From Erythrobacter sp. YJ-T3-07 (GTDB lineage Bacteria; Pseudomonadota; Alphaproteobacteria; Sphingomonadales; Sphingomonadaceae), in NCBI RefSeq assembly GCF_015999305.1, contig NZ_JAEAGP010000001.1:868001-932000 (forward strand): a DNA stretch of 64,000 nucleotides. The letters are read 5' to 3'. A model generated the notes under the pieces. It worked only from the letters and a program-made list of their open reading frames with translations, was not told the origin of the DNA and did no database searches. Below are positions 1 through 8,739 of this stretch, in pieces (positions within the stretch are counted from its first letter, which is position 1; every line of letters begins with the position of its first letter). Both the position numbers and the translations under genes were made by a program.

Positions 1-21
1 ATCCGGGGAGACCAAAAAGGA

Positions 22-1578
22 TTGACCGACGACAAGGCCAACTTGCCCGCCAAGCTCGCCCGCGACGGGTTGCTGATCGGCTATTCGCTCGAAGAGGAAG
101 AGCACAAGCCGGTGATCGGCTTCCGCTTCGGCGATGCGGTCGAGGACGACGATCCGGGCCGCGATCTGCTCGAACCGATCCTGCATACTGGCGAGGGGCA
201 CCTGGTCACCATCGCGCGGACGGGTGCGGGCAAGGGGGTCGGCTGCATCGTGCCGGCGCTGCTGCGCTATCAGGGGCCGGCGATCGTGATCGATCCCAAG
301 GGCGAGAACTACGCGGTCACCGCGCGGCGGCGGCGCGAGCTGGGGCAGACGGTCCACCTGATCGACCCCTTCGGCGTGACCGGCGAGGAGGGCGACACGC
401 TCAACCCGCTCGATATCGTCGATCCGCATTCGGACGATGCGATCGACCAGGCGGCCGAACTGGCCGAATTGCTGGTGACCCAGCGCAGCACGCGCGACCC
501 GTTCTGGGATGCGCGCGCTCTCTCGCTGATCACCACCATGATCCTGTTCGTCGCGAGCGCGCGCCCGCCAGTGCTGCGCAATTTGGAGGAGATGCACTAT
601 TTGCTCAACCAGTCGGGCGAAGATATCAAGTTTACGTTCAAGGAAATGGCCAAGAGCGCACATGCCGAACTGCGCAAGGGCGGCTCGATCTTCACCACCG
701 CCGAACCCAAGGTGTGGGCCTCAATCCTCTCGACCGCGCAGTCGCACACCGATTTCTTGCGCAGCCACGGCGCCAAGAAGACCCTCGCCAGCTCGAGTAT
801 TGATTTCGCCGCCATCACCAGGGGCGATCCTGTGACGATTTACCTCGTCCTGCCACCCGAGAAACTCGAAAGCCATGGCAAGCTGCTGCGATTGTGGATC
901 GGGGTGCTGATTGGCGCCATCACCCGCCGCCGCCACCGTCCGAGCTTGCCGACGCTGTTCATCCTCGACGAGGCGGCGCAGCTCGGCCCGCTCAAGCAAT
1001 TGCGGCAGGCAATCACGCTGCTGCGCGGCCACGGCCTCAGGACCTGGAGCTTCTGGCAGGATCTGAGCCAGCTCAAACTGCTCTATCCGCAGGACTGGCA
1101 GACCATGGTCAACAACTGCGAGGTGCTGCAGGCGTTCGGCTTCGCCAATGCGACGGTCGCGCGTGACGGGGCGGCGCTGACCGGCTACCCCGACTGGCGC
1201 GCGCTACAGGATCTCGAGCCCGAGGAGATGGTGCTGGCGATCGCCGGCGACCAGCCGGTCATCGCGCGGAAGCCCAACTACCTGTTCGACCCAGCCTTTG
1301 CGGGCCAGTTCGACGAGAACGCCTACTACGCCGAAGCCGATCCGACGGCGCTGGCCGAGCGCGAGCGGTGGCAGCTGTTCCGCCGCTACAGCCGCCCGGG
1401 GCGCGAGGGGCCTGCTTCCCTGCGCCGCGCGCGCGACCGTCCCGGCCAGCGCGCCGCGCCCGACGATCCGACGGGCCCCCGCAAGTCGGCGAGCGAAGTG
1501 CTCGACGAACCCGACGGCCCCTTCCACCTGTCTGATGACATCGCCGAGCCGCATAGGAAGGGCGACAACTGCGACTAG
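22..1578 (+). CDS. traG: TraG/VirD4-type conjugative coupling ATPase, 5' end uncertain
   Basis: Type IV coupling proteins are inner-membrane-associated ATPases that pass the relaxase-bound DNA strand to the conjugative secretion channel. The protein shows a Walker A motif TGAGKGV at residues 67-73, the family signature IVIDPKGENY just after it, and a Walker B-like LFILDEAAQLG near residue 312. The C-terminal 70 residues are proline/arginine-rich and low in complexity. The frame is open to the left edge of the window and the TTG at 22 directly touches an AAGGA, which is too close for a ribosome site. The true start is therefore probably outside the window, and any N-terminal membrane segments would lie there. 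It is the only secretion-related gene visible, so the rest of the type IV system must be to the left or elsewhere. Confidence 0.88.
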   Translation: MTDDKANLPAKLARDGLLIGYSLEEEEHKPVIGFRFGDAVEDDDPGRDLLEPILHTGEGHLVTIARTGAGKGVGCIVPALLRYQGPAIVIDPKGENYAVTARRRRELGQTVHLIDPFGVTGEEGDTLNPLDIVDPHSDDAIDQAAELAELLVTQRSTRDPFWDARALSLITTMILFVASARPPVLRNLEEMHYLLNQSGEDIKFTFKEMAKSAHAELRKGGSIFTTAEPKVWASILSTAQSHTDFLRSHGAKKTLASSSIDFAAITRGDPVTIYLVLPPEKLESHGKLLRLWIGVLIGAITRRRHRPSLPTLFILDEAAQLGPLKQLRQAITLLRGHGLRTWSFWQDLSQLKLLYPQDWQTMVNNCEVLQAFGFANATVARDGAALTGYPDWRALQDLEPEEMVLAIAGDQPVIARKPNYLFDPAFAGQFDENAYYAEADPTALAERERWQLFRRYSRPGREGPASLRRARDRPGQRAAPDDPTGPRKSASEVLDEPDGPFHLSDDIAEPHRKGDNCD

Positions 1579-2073
1579 CGATCAGATATAGGCGAATTCG
1601 TGATCCCCTCTAGGGCACGGAAGGGCGTTTATCAGATTAATTCGGAGATCAATTGGAGGACCGAGATGGGGGTACGAAGCAACCGTTCGACTTCTGAGCG
1701 GACGACCGCTGTCGGGAATTCACCATTCCAACTGTAATGTCCGAAATTGGGGCGCTTAGCCGCCCGGCCACTGGTGGGCCGGAAGCGGACTGGCGGCTTT
1801 TGGCCGACAATAGTGAATTGTAAGCATTCGAAGAGGCGCCGACACCTTCGCGGTTAACCCAACACTCTAATCAGGATCGCTATTCGCTTGTTGCTTGCTT
1901 CCATGGTAGCGAATGACCGGGGGTTAGAGCTGAGGGGGAATACGGAATAGGAAAAACCACCTCGCTCGCCGGCACGGACGAGAGGAGAGGCGACAGTGGG
2001 ATCATTCGAGCACGCCAGCCAATTCCGAGGCGGCTCCTTGTGCCCCTTACGATCCGACTAGCTCAATAGCACA
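1579..2073. repeat. Intergenic region with a copy of the dispersed intergenic repeat
   Basis: No convincing gene is visible here. Positions 1741-1755 (CCGAAATTGGGGCGC) match 60166-60180 exactly, and the flanking words (GGCGGCTTTTGGCC, GGGCCGGAAGCGG) resemble the other copies of the intergenic family. The last 30 bases before the next gene show no clear ribosome binding site. No terminator with a T-run was found for the coupling-protein gene. Confidence 0.6.
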
Positions 2074-2871
2074 ATGACACTAACGCTCGTCCCGATAGAT
2101 CACGGCGAACTCTGCCACGGCTGGGCATGGACCATCGACGATGAAGACGTGCTCGCCGAACGCGTCGCACGCATCGTACTCGGCCAGTATCGCCACGTCG
2201 CCAAGATCCTGAGCGGTGCGGGCGTGCCGGGGCCCGCTGCTAATGCCGAGCAGGCGCTTGCGGCGATCAAGCAGCTGACCTTAGCCGAGGGCGAAGATCC
2301 TTGGCACCGTGACGGTTGGCTGTTCCAGGCAATATCGTGGATCGCCGCGCACCAGCAGCCTTCCGCCTCGCTCACCCGGATGCCGCATATTCGCAAGGCT
2401 GACAAAGGCTTCGACGGCATGCAGCTCGAATTGAACGAAGCCAGCACCTCGGTCACTGCGGTCGTCGTCTTTGAAGACAAGGCCACCGATAAAGCCCGCG
2501 ACACGATCCGAGATGATGTCTGGCCGGGTATCATCGCGCTCGAAAAGGGCGAGCGGTTGAATGAACTCAGTCAAGAGGTGAGCGGGATGCTCGACGCGCG
2601 CGCCGCCGCCGATCCCGAGTTCGACCTCGATAGCGCGATCGCCAACATCCTGTGGCATGATGCCCGACGCTATCGCGTCAGTATCACCATCGGCGACACC
2701 CACAACAATGCCGATGCCCGCGCCAGACTTTTCAAGGGCTTCGACAAGTCCGCGCCCGGCACTGCGGCCCGCCGCCGCGCCGACACCATATATCTCCCGG
2801 CGATGCGCGGCTGGATGGCAAGCTTCGCCGCGCGCGTGATCGTCAAGATAAAGGCCATCGCCAATGTTTGA
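2074..2871 (+). CDS. PD-(D/E)XK nuclease-like protein, candidate HamA-type effector
   Basis: A 265-aa protein that I cannot assign to a family by sequence alone. The centre reads as a restriction-nuclease fold: D114 in FDGMQLEL is followed by a hydrophobic strand VVVFEDKA carrying E134 and K136, the D...ExK arrangement of the PD-(D/E)XK superfamily. A helix with Q85 (WLFQAISWI) precedes it. The gene overlaps the following SF2 helicase by 8 nt, so the two are translationally coupled. A small nuclease-like protein overlapping a large Ski2-like helicase is the layout of Hachiman (HamA-HamB) and related AbpAB-type phage defence. By analogy the helicase would hold the nuclease inactive until it senses abnormal DNA. 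The nuclease motif is seen; the Hachiman assignment is inference. Confidence 0.6.
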   Translation: MTLTLVPIDHGELCHGWAWTIDDEDVLAERVARIVLGQYRHVAKILSGAGVPGPAANAEQALAAIKQLTLAEGEDPWHRDGWLFQAISWIAAHQQPSASLTRMPHIRKADKGFDGMQLELNEASTSVTAVVVFEDKATDKARDTIRDDVWPGIIALEKGERLNELSQEVSGMLDARAAADPEFDLDSAIANILWHDARRYRVSITIGDTHNNADARARLFKGFDKSAPGTAARRRADTIYLPAMRGWMASFAARVIVKIKAIANV

Positions 2872-5299
2872 TGCGACGACCGCAGCACTGATTCGGGCGG
2901 CGCCTCCACTTGAGGGACTCGATCTCGACAATCTGCCGAAACGGCTGACCGAAGTCTTTGCCGATATCGTCTCGGCGCGCATTCGCCTGCGCGGTGCTAC
3001 TGTCGAAGCAGACGATGAAGCGTTGGTGGCAACCGTTGCCGAACTTCGCCGCATCGCTGCAGCGCACGAGACCTATGCCGCTTTGCTTCCCGACCGCGAG
3101 AATCGCGCCTCGGCAGCCTTTGTCGCGGCTTCGGCGCATCAAGCCGTCTCTCTGGCACTGCGCGGAGCTGACGCTCCCAGCCAAGTCGATATTGCGGCGG
3201 TCAGCCCCGAGGTTTGCGCCACATTGCTCTTCCTCCTGGCAGAAGCGCATGCCGATGCGGCCGAAGCCGCCAAGCGCATTGTGCCTGCGCCGGAGGCCGG
3301 GCCGATCGAGCGCGCCCTGCTGCTCGCAATCCGCAATCTTGCGCAAGGTCGGCTCGGGGAGATCGTCGGTGCCGACGAGCCTGGGATTGATGACGATGGC
3401 GACGATCTCGGCTCCCGCGCTCTCGATGCGCTCCGCCTGCTGCTTCTGCGCGGCATTACCAATCTTGCCCGGCAGCTGCGCCTGCGCGTCGACGTCGTGC
3501 CCGAGGCGGGTGGGGTCGTGCCAGCGAGCGCGCTGTTTGCGCAGGTGCGCGCCCTCGCCAGCGAACCGGTCGATGGCGCCGGCGTGGCAGGCGAGACGCT
3601 GCTCAGTCTCTATCCCGGCCCTTTGCACCTTGCCAATCTACTTCTCGGGCTAGAGGGCGACCTGCTCGGAACTGCTCTCAGCCGTATTCAGACGCCGGGC
3701 GGGGTCGATGACAATGGCTGGTGGCAGACGCTCCGCCGCATGGCCCGGCAGCGTCCCTATCTCTGGCGCAACCACCGCGAAGCGGTGGCGAAAGGCTATC
3801 TGGAACAGGGCGTCTCATCGGCGATCAGCTTTCCGACTGGTGGCGGCAAGTCGACTCTCGCGGAACTGAAGATCGCCACCGCGCTGCTGCGCGGTGAGCG
3901 TGTCATCTTCCTCGCGCCCACGCATGCACTCGTCGGGCAGACCCAGCGATCGCTGAAGCGCATATTCCAAGACTACAGCATTCTTGCCGATGTCGACGAG
4001 GATGTCGGCATTGGCGACGTCGTCATGCTCGGAGAAGTCACAGTCATGACCCCCGAGCGCTGCTTAATGCTGCTGTCGGTCGATCCCGATGCCTTCAAGG
4101 ATCTCGGTCTGATTGTCTTCGACGAATGCCATTTGCTTCATCCGCGCGAGGATGATCGGAGCCGGCGCGGCCTTGATGCGATGCTCGCCATTCTCAACCT
4201 TACGCGCCTCGCTCCTGACGCCGACTTGCTGCTGCTTTCTGCTATGATGAAGAACACGCAGGAGATTGCCGACTGGATTGCTCATATAACCGACCGCCAA
4301 TGCCTGACGTTAGATCTTAGCTGGAAGCCAACGCGGCAAGTGCGAGGCTGCGTCGTCTATCCCGCCGAGCAGATAAAAGCGCTCAAAGCTATCTTGGCCC
4401 AGGCCCGCACCGACTATCCCGACCACAACATGCCGCCTGTCGCGGTGAAGAACGCGCTGCTGGCGCAGCCCTTCGGTTTGTTCAGTCTCCTGCAGACTTG
4501 GTCGACCACCGCCCGCAGCGACTATGCTCTGCTGCAGCTCCTCGGCGACTGCCGCTTACTGTCGGCTGGACGTTCCAAGGGCGGCCATTGGTATCTCACC
4601 CCTAACGGCAACGAGACGAGCGGCGCAATTGCCGCCGCCGCAGCGGGCGCGGGCATGAAGACATTAGCGTTTGTGCAGAGCACTGTTTTTTGTGAGAAAT
4701 GCGTCAAGGATTACCCGGCCCGCGTCGCCACCAGCCAGATTACGCTTACAGAGGAAGAGCAGAAATGGCGCACCCTCGCCGAAGAGGAGATGGGTGGAGC
4801 CGGTTACTGCTACATGAAGCTTGCAGCTGATGGCACGCTTCGGGCGGGGACCGCCAGCCATCATGCACTGCTACTGCGCGAGGAGCGCGAACTGCACGAA
4901 AGCCTGTTTCGCCGGCCAGATGGGATCAAGGTGCTTTTCGCGACCTCGACGCTTGCTCAAGGCATGAATCTGCCGAGCGAGGTTGTCATCATTTCAGGGG
5001 ACAGTCGGTTCGATCCGCAGGCCGACAAAATGCAGAAACTTGAGGCGCATGAGCTGTTGAACGCCGCAGGACGTGCGGGACGTGCCGGCGAAGGTGCGCA
5101 GGGCTTCGTCTTGCTTGTACCCAGCAAGGTCATCGACTTTGACGATCAGAATAATCAGATTAACGGGCATTGGATGGAGCTGCAGGCAATCTTCGAGCAG
5201 GCCGACCAGTGTCTCGTTATTGACGATCCGCTAAAGGCGGTGCTCGACAGCATTCACGACGGCGGCCCTAGCTGCACGAGCCACGCTCGAGTTGCCTGA
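2864..5299 (+). CDS. Ski2-like SF2 helicase, candidate HamB-type defence helicase (C-terminus frameshifted)
   Basis: The 811-aa product starts with about 320 residues of helical, unrecognised sequence. A full superfamily 2 helicase core follows: Walker A PTGGGKST near residues 325-332, the DECH box near 419-422, motif III LLSAM, and motif VI NAAGRAGRAG near 730-740. The frame ends in an unlike tail (PSCTSHARVA), while the next frame continues at once with sequence that looks like the missing helicase C-terminus. Removing one C from the CCC run at 5266-5268 would join them into one protein of about 1049 aa reading DGGLAARATLELPEADRW. The gene overlaps the upstream nuclease-like gene by 8 nt. 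Helicase class is certain; the defence role is inferred from the pairing. Confidence 0.85.
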   Translation: MFDATTAALIRAAPPLEGLDLDNLPKRLTEVFADIVSARIRLRGATVEADDEALVATVAELRRIAAAHETYAALLPDRENRASAAFVAASAHQAVSLALRGADAPSQVDIAAVSPEVCATLLFLLAEAHADAAEAAKRIVPAPEAGPIERALLLAIRNLAQGRLGEIVGADEPGIDDDGDDLGSRALDALRLLLLRGITNLARQLRLRVDVVPEAGGVVPASALFAQVRALASEPVDGAGVAGETLLSLYPGPLHLANLLLGLEGDLLGTALSRIQTPGGVDDNGWWQTLRRMARQRPYLWRNHREAVAKGYLEQGVSSAISFPTGGGKSTLAELKIATALLRGERVIFLAPTHALVGQTQRSLKRIFQDYSILADVDEDVGIGDVVMLGEVTVMTPERCLMLLSVDPDAFKDLGLIVFDECHLLHPREDDRSRRGLDAMLAILNLTRLAPDADLLLLSAMMKNTQEIADWIAHITDRQCLTLDLSWKPTRQVRGCVVYPAEQIKALKAILAQARTDYPDHNMPPVAVKNALLAQPFGLFSLLQTWSTTARSDYALLQLLGDCRLLSAGRSKGGHWYLTPNGNETSGAIAAAAAGAGMKTLAFVQSTVFCEKCVKDYPARVATSQITLTEEEQKWRTLAEEEMGGAGYCYMKLAADGTLRAGTASHHALLLREERELHESLFRRPDGIKVLFATSTLAQGMNLPSEVVIISGDSRFDPQADKMQKLEAHELLNAAGRAGRAGEGAQGFVLLVPSKVIDFDDQNNQINGHWMELQAIFEQADQCLVIDDPLKAVLDSIHDGGPSCTSHARVA

Positions 5300-6014
5300 A
5301 GCCGACCGCTGGATCGAACAGGTCTCTAGCGCAACCGGCCTCTCAGTCGCGTTGCTGCAGCAGATCGCCGAATTGCTCGATACCGGCGCCTTTTCAGGAA
5401 CTGCAGAGCAGGTGATAGCGGCGCTGCTCGACTGGCTCGACGCGCATCCGAGTCAGTTGCTCAGCCTTCTGCGACCGGAGAGCCTGGAGGAGGCGTTCGG
5501 TACGCCTTACAAGAGCCTCGGCGACGATGAGGCGCGTGGGAAGCATGCGTTGTTGTGGCTGCGGAAACTTTTGCCGATCTGGTTGTCCGGTGTGCCGCTG
5601 TGCGAACTCGAAAAGGCATATCTCGGACGGACCACCAATCTCAAGCAGTGCAAGAATGCCCGGCATTTCGTATCGCGGCTCGTGCCCGATCTTGCCTTTC
5701 TGGCGGGCCTTCCCGGACAGTTGCTCGCAGCTCGGTTGCGCGCTGCTGGAGACGAAACACCCGTGTCCACCGTCTTGGCTACATTGAGCGGCGTTGTCCG
5801 CGAAGGCTGTGACAGTCCCGACAGTTTGGCGGTACGCTTGCATTTGACACGTTCGGTGTCGCGCGTTGCTGCCCGCAAACATTACGATGCTATCCGCCAG
5901 CATATTCAGCCTGGCAGTCCCAACGAGAGCTTTGAGGAGACGCTGGAGCGTATCCGCAATGCCGACATAGCCGCCAGCTTTGACGACCTAGATGATCTCA
6001 GTGGGGATAGTTGA
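5292..6014 (+). CDS. Probable C-terminal domain of the upstream helicase, displaced by a +1 frameshift
   Basis: This 240-aa frame opens on a TTG with no Shine-Dalgarno and overlaps the helicase stop by 8 nt. The frame is open upstream only as far as a TAA near 5231. Its content is not that of an obvious separate enzyme. WLRKLLPIWLSGVPLCELEKAYLG followed by an ARHFVSRLVPDLAFLAGL segment resembles the ratchet/winged-helix C-terminal part of Ski2-like helicases. I therefore read it as the end of the same gene, separated by a single-base insertion around 5266-5268. A genuine separate third subunit is the alternative. If the frameshift is real in the genome, the system is broken or uses frameshifting; if it is a sequencing error, the system is intact. 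Confidence 0.65.
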   Translation: MPEADRWIEQVSSATGLSVALLQQIAELLDTGAFSGTAEQVIAALLDWLDAHPSQLLSLLRPESLEEAFGTPYKSLGDDEARGKHALLWLRKLLPIWLSGVPLCELEKAYLGRTTNLKQCKNARHFVSRLVPDLAFLAGLPGQLLAARLRAAGDETPVSTVLATLSGVVREGCDSPDSLAVRLHLTRSVSRVAARKHYDAIRQHIQPGSPNESFEETLERIRNADIAASFDDLDDLSGDS

Positions 6015-6371
6015 AAGTCGTTCGGCGCCGATGATCACCTCGCTGACAGGTGACGCTACTCGAGACGGGCGATACCTTAGATCGCATCTATGATCGTGGA
6101 TGGAGAGGAGCCCAATCTTGTTCACATCGCACCGTAATCGGGCTGAACGAATGGCAGGTTCAGGGAAGAGCTACTCGGACAGTGAATGACCGAGAATGGG
6201 GCGCGAAGCAGACACACAGGGTTTGTTGCTATTCTTTACGCTACTAGGAGCTTACGGCGGGCAGAGTTTGATGTCGCAAATGGCATCCGCGCTAGGTCTT
6301 AACGTGCGTGCACGGCTTCTCAGCCGTTGGGAGTGACGTGATCCGCGAACATGGCTTGGCACATGCGGATG
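6015..6371. repeat. Intergenic region with a degenerate copy of the dispersed repeat
   Basis: No supported gene. Positions 6185-6205 differ at only two positions from the word AATGACCGAAATTGGGGCGCG found at about 60 kb, so this looks like a decayed copy of the intergenic repeat. The genes on the two sides converge here: the plus-strand helicase part and the minus-strand mobile-element block. Confidence 0.5.
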
Positions 6372-6413
6372 CAAAAAAAGGGGGGCGGGGCGGCCACCGT
6401 AGCTGGCCGCCCC
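6372..6413 (-). terminator. Rho-independent terminator for the minus-strand operon
   Basis: The perfect 10-bp stem GGGGCGGCCA (6387-6396) and TGGCCGCCCC (6404-6413) has a 7-nt loop. Read on the minus strand it is followed, after a short C-rich stretch, by a run of seven T (A-run at 6373-6379 on plus). It sits just past the end of the 6424-7251 gene. Confidence 0.85.
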
Positions 6414-6423
6414 AAGTATCGTT

Positions 6424-7251
6424 TCAATCGCCACCGATGTCACGATCGGCGAACGCGAGCTGCATCAGTCGCTCGCTCAACGCCCGCGCGCCCTGCCGGT
6501 AGGCAAGCCCGCCCCAGTCCGGCCAGCGGTCGATCCGCTCGTGGAGCCAGAACAGCATCCGGTCGCGCGCGTAGTCGTCCGCGAACGTGATGGACCACAA
6601 GACCCGCGTCAGCGGGATGTTCGGTCCGAGGCCCACCCCGGCCAGCACGATCGCAGGCTGCCCCGCGATGTCTTGGCGGCCGAACCGGTATTGCAGGTGC
6701 AGGATCGCACGCTCCTGAGCCTCGATCAGGCGATTGCGTTCGTCCTGGTCCGGCGTGCTCGCTAGACCGTGGAACGATTTGAGCGTGGGCAGCCCGATCG
6801 CGAGCGGCGCCGCGTTGGGGCTACGGGTGGAGGCGAGCATCAGCAGTACCGCGTGGCCCTCGGGGGACAGCTCGGCGTTCTGATCCGCTACCGTTTGCGG
6901 CATGAGCATCTTCAGGCCGGCGAGCCAGCTCAGGTAGTGCCGGCTCCGGTCCCAACTGCCGAACAGGTCGAGCGCGCGTTCCTCGGTGTGGATCACGCGC
7001 CGATCGAGCGAAACCAGCGTGGCGAGCATAAACTCGAGCTCCTCGTTGCGGATATCGTCGCGCGGGATCGGTGCCATTCCAAGCCGCGAGACCCAGAAGT
7101 ATTCGCGGACGCTGGGCCACCGCTGGCCCGTGTGGTCGGTCAGCGGCGGCACACCGTCGAGTTCGCCCTGGGCGACGAGCCAGTAGCCCCAGGGCAGGTT
7201 GGGATTGAACCGGTCGGAGTAGGGGATCTCGTCCCAGTCGCGCGCGCTCAC
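6424..7251 (-). CDS. Conserved hypothetical protein of the mobile element
   Basis: I do not recognise this 275-aa protein. It is rich in Trp and Arg (PWGYWLVAQGE, REYFWVSRLG), predicted soluble and largely helical, with no signal peptide, no membrane segment and no nucleotide-binding motif that I can see. Its start overlaps the stop of the upstream 228-aa gene by 4 nt, so they are co-translated. A strong terminator follows its stop. The position within the conjugation block, in the same orientation as the relaxase, suggests a maintenance or transfer-associated cargo gene. Confidence 0.75.
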   Translation of the reverse strand: MSARDWDEIPYSDRFNPNLPWGYWLVAQGELDGVPPLTDHTGQRWPSVREYFWVSRLGMAPIPRDDIRNEELEFMLATLVSLDRRVIHTEERALDLFGSWDRSRHYLSWLAGLKMLMPQTVADQNAELSPEGHAVLLMLASTRSPNAAPLAIGLPTLKSFHGLASTPDQDERNRLIEAQERAILHLQYRFGRQDIAGQPAIVLAGVGLGPNIPLTRVLWSITFADDYARDRMLFWLHERIDRWPDWGGLAYRQGARALSERLMQLAFADRDIGGD

Positions 7252-7934
7252 CGGCGGCGCTCCGGATCGAGACCGACCGGCGGCGGGGATGCCGGATCGT
7301 GCTGGGGGTCGCTCTCATGCTCGCCATCCACGGTCGCCCTGAGTTGCCGGGCGAGCCTGCAGGTCTGTTCGTAGACATAGGCGAGGTCGCGATAGACGCG
7401 GCCGTTCTCGGCGCCAAGGTCGTTCGGATTGACTCGACGACCGGGGACCAGATCGTGGTTCCGGTCGCACTGGAACCCGAACCACCAGAGCGGTTGGTGG
7501 CTGCTATGACCGTCATCGCCATCCTCGCTCCGGCCGGGGCGTTTCCGAGCAGCCGCAATCGGATGGCAAATGGTGATCTCCGCAGGCCCGTCCTCGCAGG
7601 GCGCCGCGTAGTCGAGGCCGCCGTGCGGGCTGATGCCAAGCGCACTCGGCACGGCGTCGACCTGGAAGCCGAACAGGGGATGATCCTCGCCCACTCCGAT
7701 ATAGCCTCCCAGCACCCCGTCCTGCCGCCGTAGAATGGTGCAGGCGAGACCGGTGGAGGCATCGACCCAGGCGAGCTTGTCCGGTTCGTGCTGCCACGGT
7801 CCGTCGCCCGAAGGATGGCGTGCGGGGATGTGGAACACCTGCGTCGCTTCGATCTGCGTGCTCGCGATGGGGTAGGTTCTGGTCTTGCCGACCGGCACGA
7901 GCGCCTGACTGGTTGTGGTCTTCTTTTTCGGCAT
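7248..7934 (-). CDS. Conserved hypothetical protein of the mobile element
   Basis: A 228-aa protein with no family that I can name. The N-terminus is a lysine/threonine-rich tail (MPKKKTTTSQ). The middle is rich in Gly, Pro, His and Trp (DYAAPCEDGPAEITICHP, PLWWFGFQCDRNHD), and the C-terminus is charged and disordered. It is co-translated with the downstream gene through a 4-nt overlap. Its start lies only 24 nt after a minus-strand terminator hairpin, so a promoter must sit inside or very near that hairpin, or the terminator is leaky. Confidence 0.72.
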   Translation of the reverse strand: MPKKKTTTSQALVPVGKTRTYPIASTQIEATQVFHIPARHPSGDGPWQHEPDKLAWVDASTGLACTILRRQDGVLGGYIGVGEDHPLFGFQVDAVPSALGISPHGGLDYAAPCEDGPAEITICHPIAAARKRPGRSEDGDDGHSSHQPLWWFGFQCDRNHDLVPGRRVNPNDLGAENGRVYRDLAYVYEQTCRLARQLRATVDGEHESDPQHDPASPPPVGLDPERRR

Positions 7935-7957
7935 TTTCGATAAGTCCTTCTGATAAG

Positions 7958-7989
7958 AAAAAAGCCGCTGTCCTGGTTGGACGAGCGGC
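7958..7989 (-). terminator. Minus-strand terminator-like hairpin
   Basis: The stem GCCGCT (7964-7969) and AGCGGC (7984-7989) is followed on the minus strand by six T (A-run 7958-7963). It lies in the 244-base gap between two minus-strand genes and would end transcription from the 8179-9635 pair. Confidence 0.65.
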
Positions 7990-8178
7990 TGCTGATCGCC
8001 CGCCGGATGGCGGGCGCGGATGGCACGGTAGATTGCGAACGACGGGCCGTGCCGGCTCCCGCCATCCTGCTGGATCAGGTCATCTTTTCCTCCCTCTTCA
8101 TTCCATCCTCATTGTCGTCATCGCGGCTGCCGATCCGATTGCCGCTCTACCGCCGTGGCGGGCGATACTGCTTGGCTT

Positions 8179-8739
8179 TCAGGTCGGTGCGTTGCGCGCT
8201 CGCTCGATCGCGCGCCACGCTTCCCATGCCGAGGCCAGCCAGTCGCGCTGTTGCGGCCTGCAACGGGTCCACAGGAAGAGGAGCCAGAGCGCCTGCGCAT
8301 CGCGTGCGGCGCTGGCTTCCAGCGTCGACCACATGGGACCGCTCTCGGCGACGATTTCATAGGCGGCGGCCACTTCTGCGAGTTCGCGTTGTCCGCACGG
8401 GTGGCAGATCGTCGTCAGATCGGGCCGATAGCGTGCGACCAACCCCGGCGGGTAGGGCGGCAGCGATTGATGTGGCAAAGCGTTGTGCCGCTGCGGGTGG
8501 TCCGGCATGCGCCGCGTATGCAACAGCACCGTCGCATCGCGCGGGACCCGCTCGGCGATAGACCGGGTGATCTCGGCTTGCGTCTCGCCGGATCCGAAGG
8601 ACCGTCGGTCGAGGTCGAACCGCGCGCCGTTCGACAGGTCTGTCCTTACCAAGAGCAAGGCGGCGCCCGGCGTCTCGCCGCGCTCGATACAGACCGATAC
8701 CAGAACGCGCGGATGCGACCTGCGGCGGTTCACGATCAT
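8179..8739 (-). CDS. Hypothetical protein of the mobile element
   Basis: A 186-aa unrecognised protein. The N-terminal half has alternating hydrophobic strands (RVLVSVCIERG, AALLLVRTDL), and the C-terminal half is helical and Trp-rich (ALWLLFLWTRCRPQQRDWLASAWEAW). No catalytic motif is evident. The start overlaps the stop of the PolB-exonuclease-like gene by 4 nt (8736-8739), which couples the two and suggests a shared function, possibly as a partner of that exonuclease. Confidence 0.7.
   Translation of the reverse strand: MIVNRRRSHPRVLVSVCIERGETPGAALLLVRTDLSNGARFDLDRRSFGSGETQAEITRSIAERVPRDATVLLHTRRMPDHPQRHNALPHQSLPPYPPGLVARYRPDLTTICHPCGQRELAEVAAAYEIVAESGPMWSTLEASAARDAQALWLLFLWTRCRPQQRDWLASAWEAWRAIERARNAPT

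Noticed and set aside
5292..6014. Independent third defence subunit
   Set aside because: Kept only as the alternative. The TTG start has no ribosome site and the sequence fits a helicase C-terminus joined by a one-base correction.
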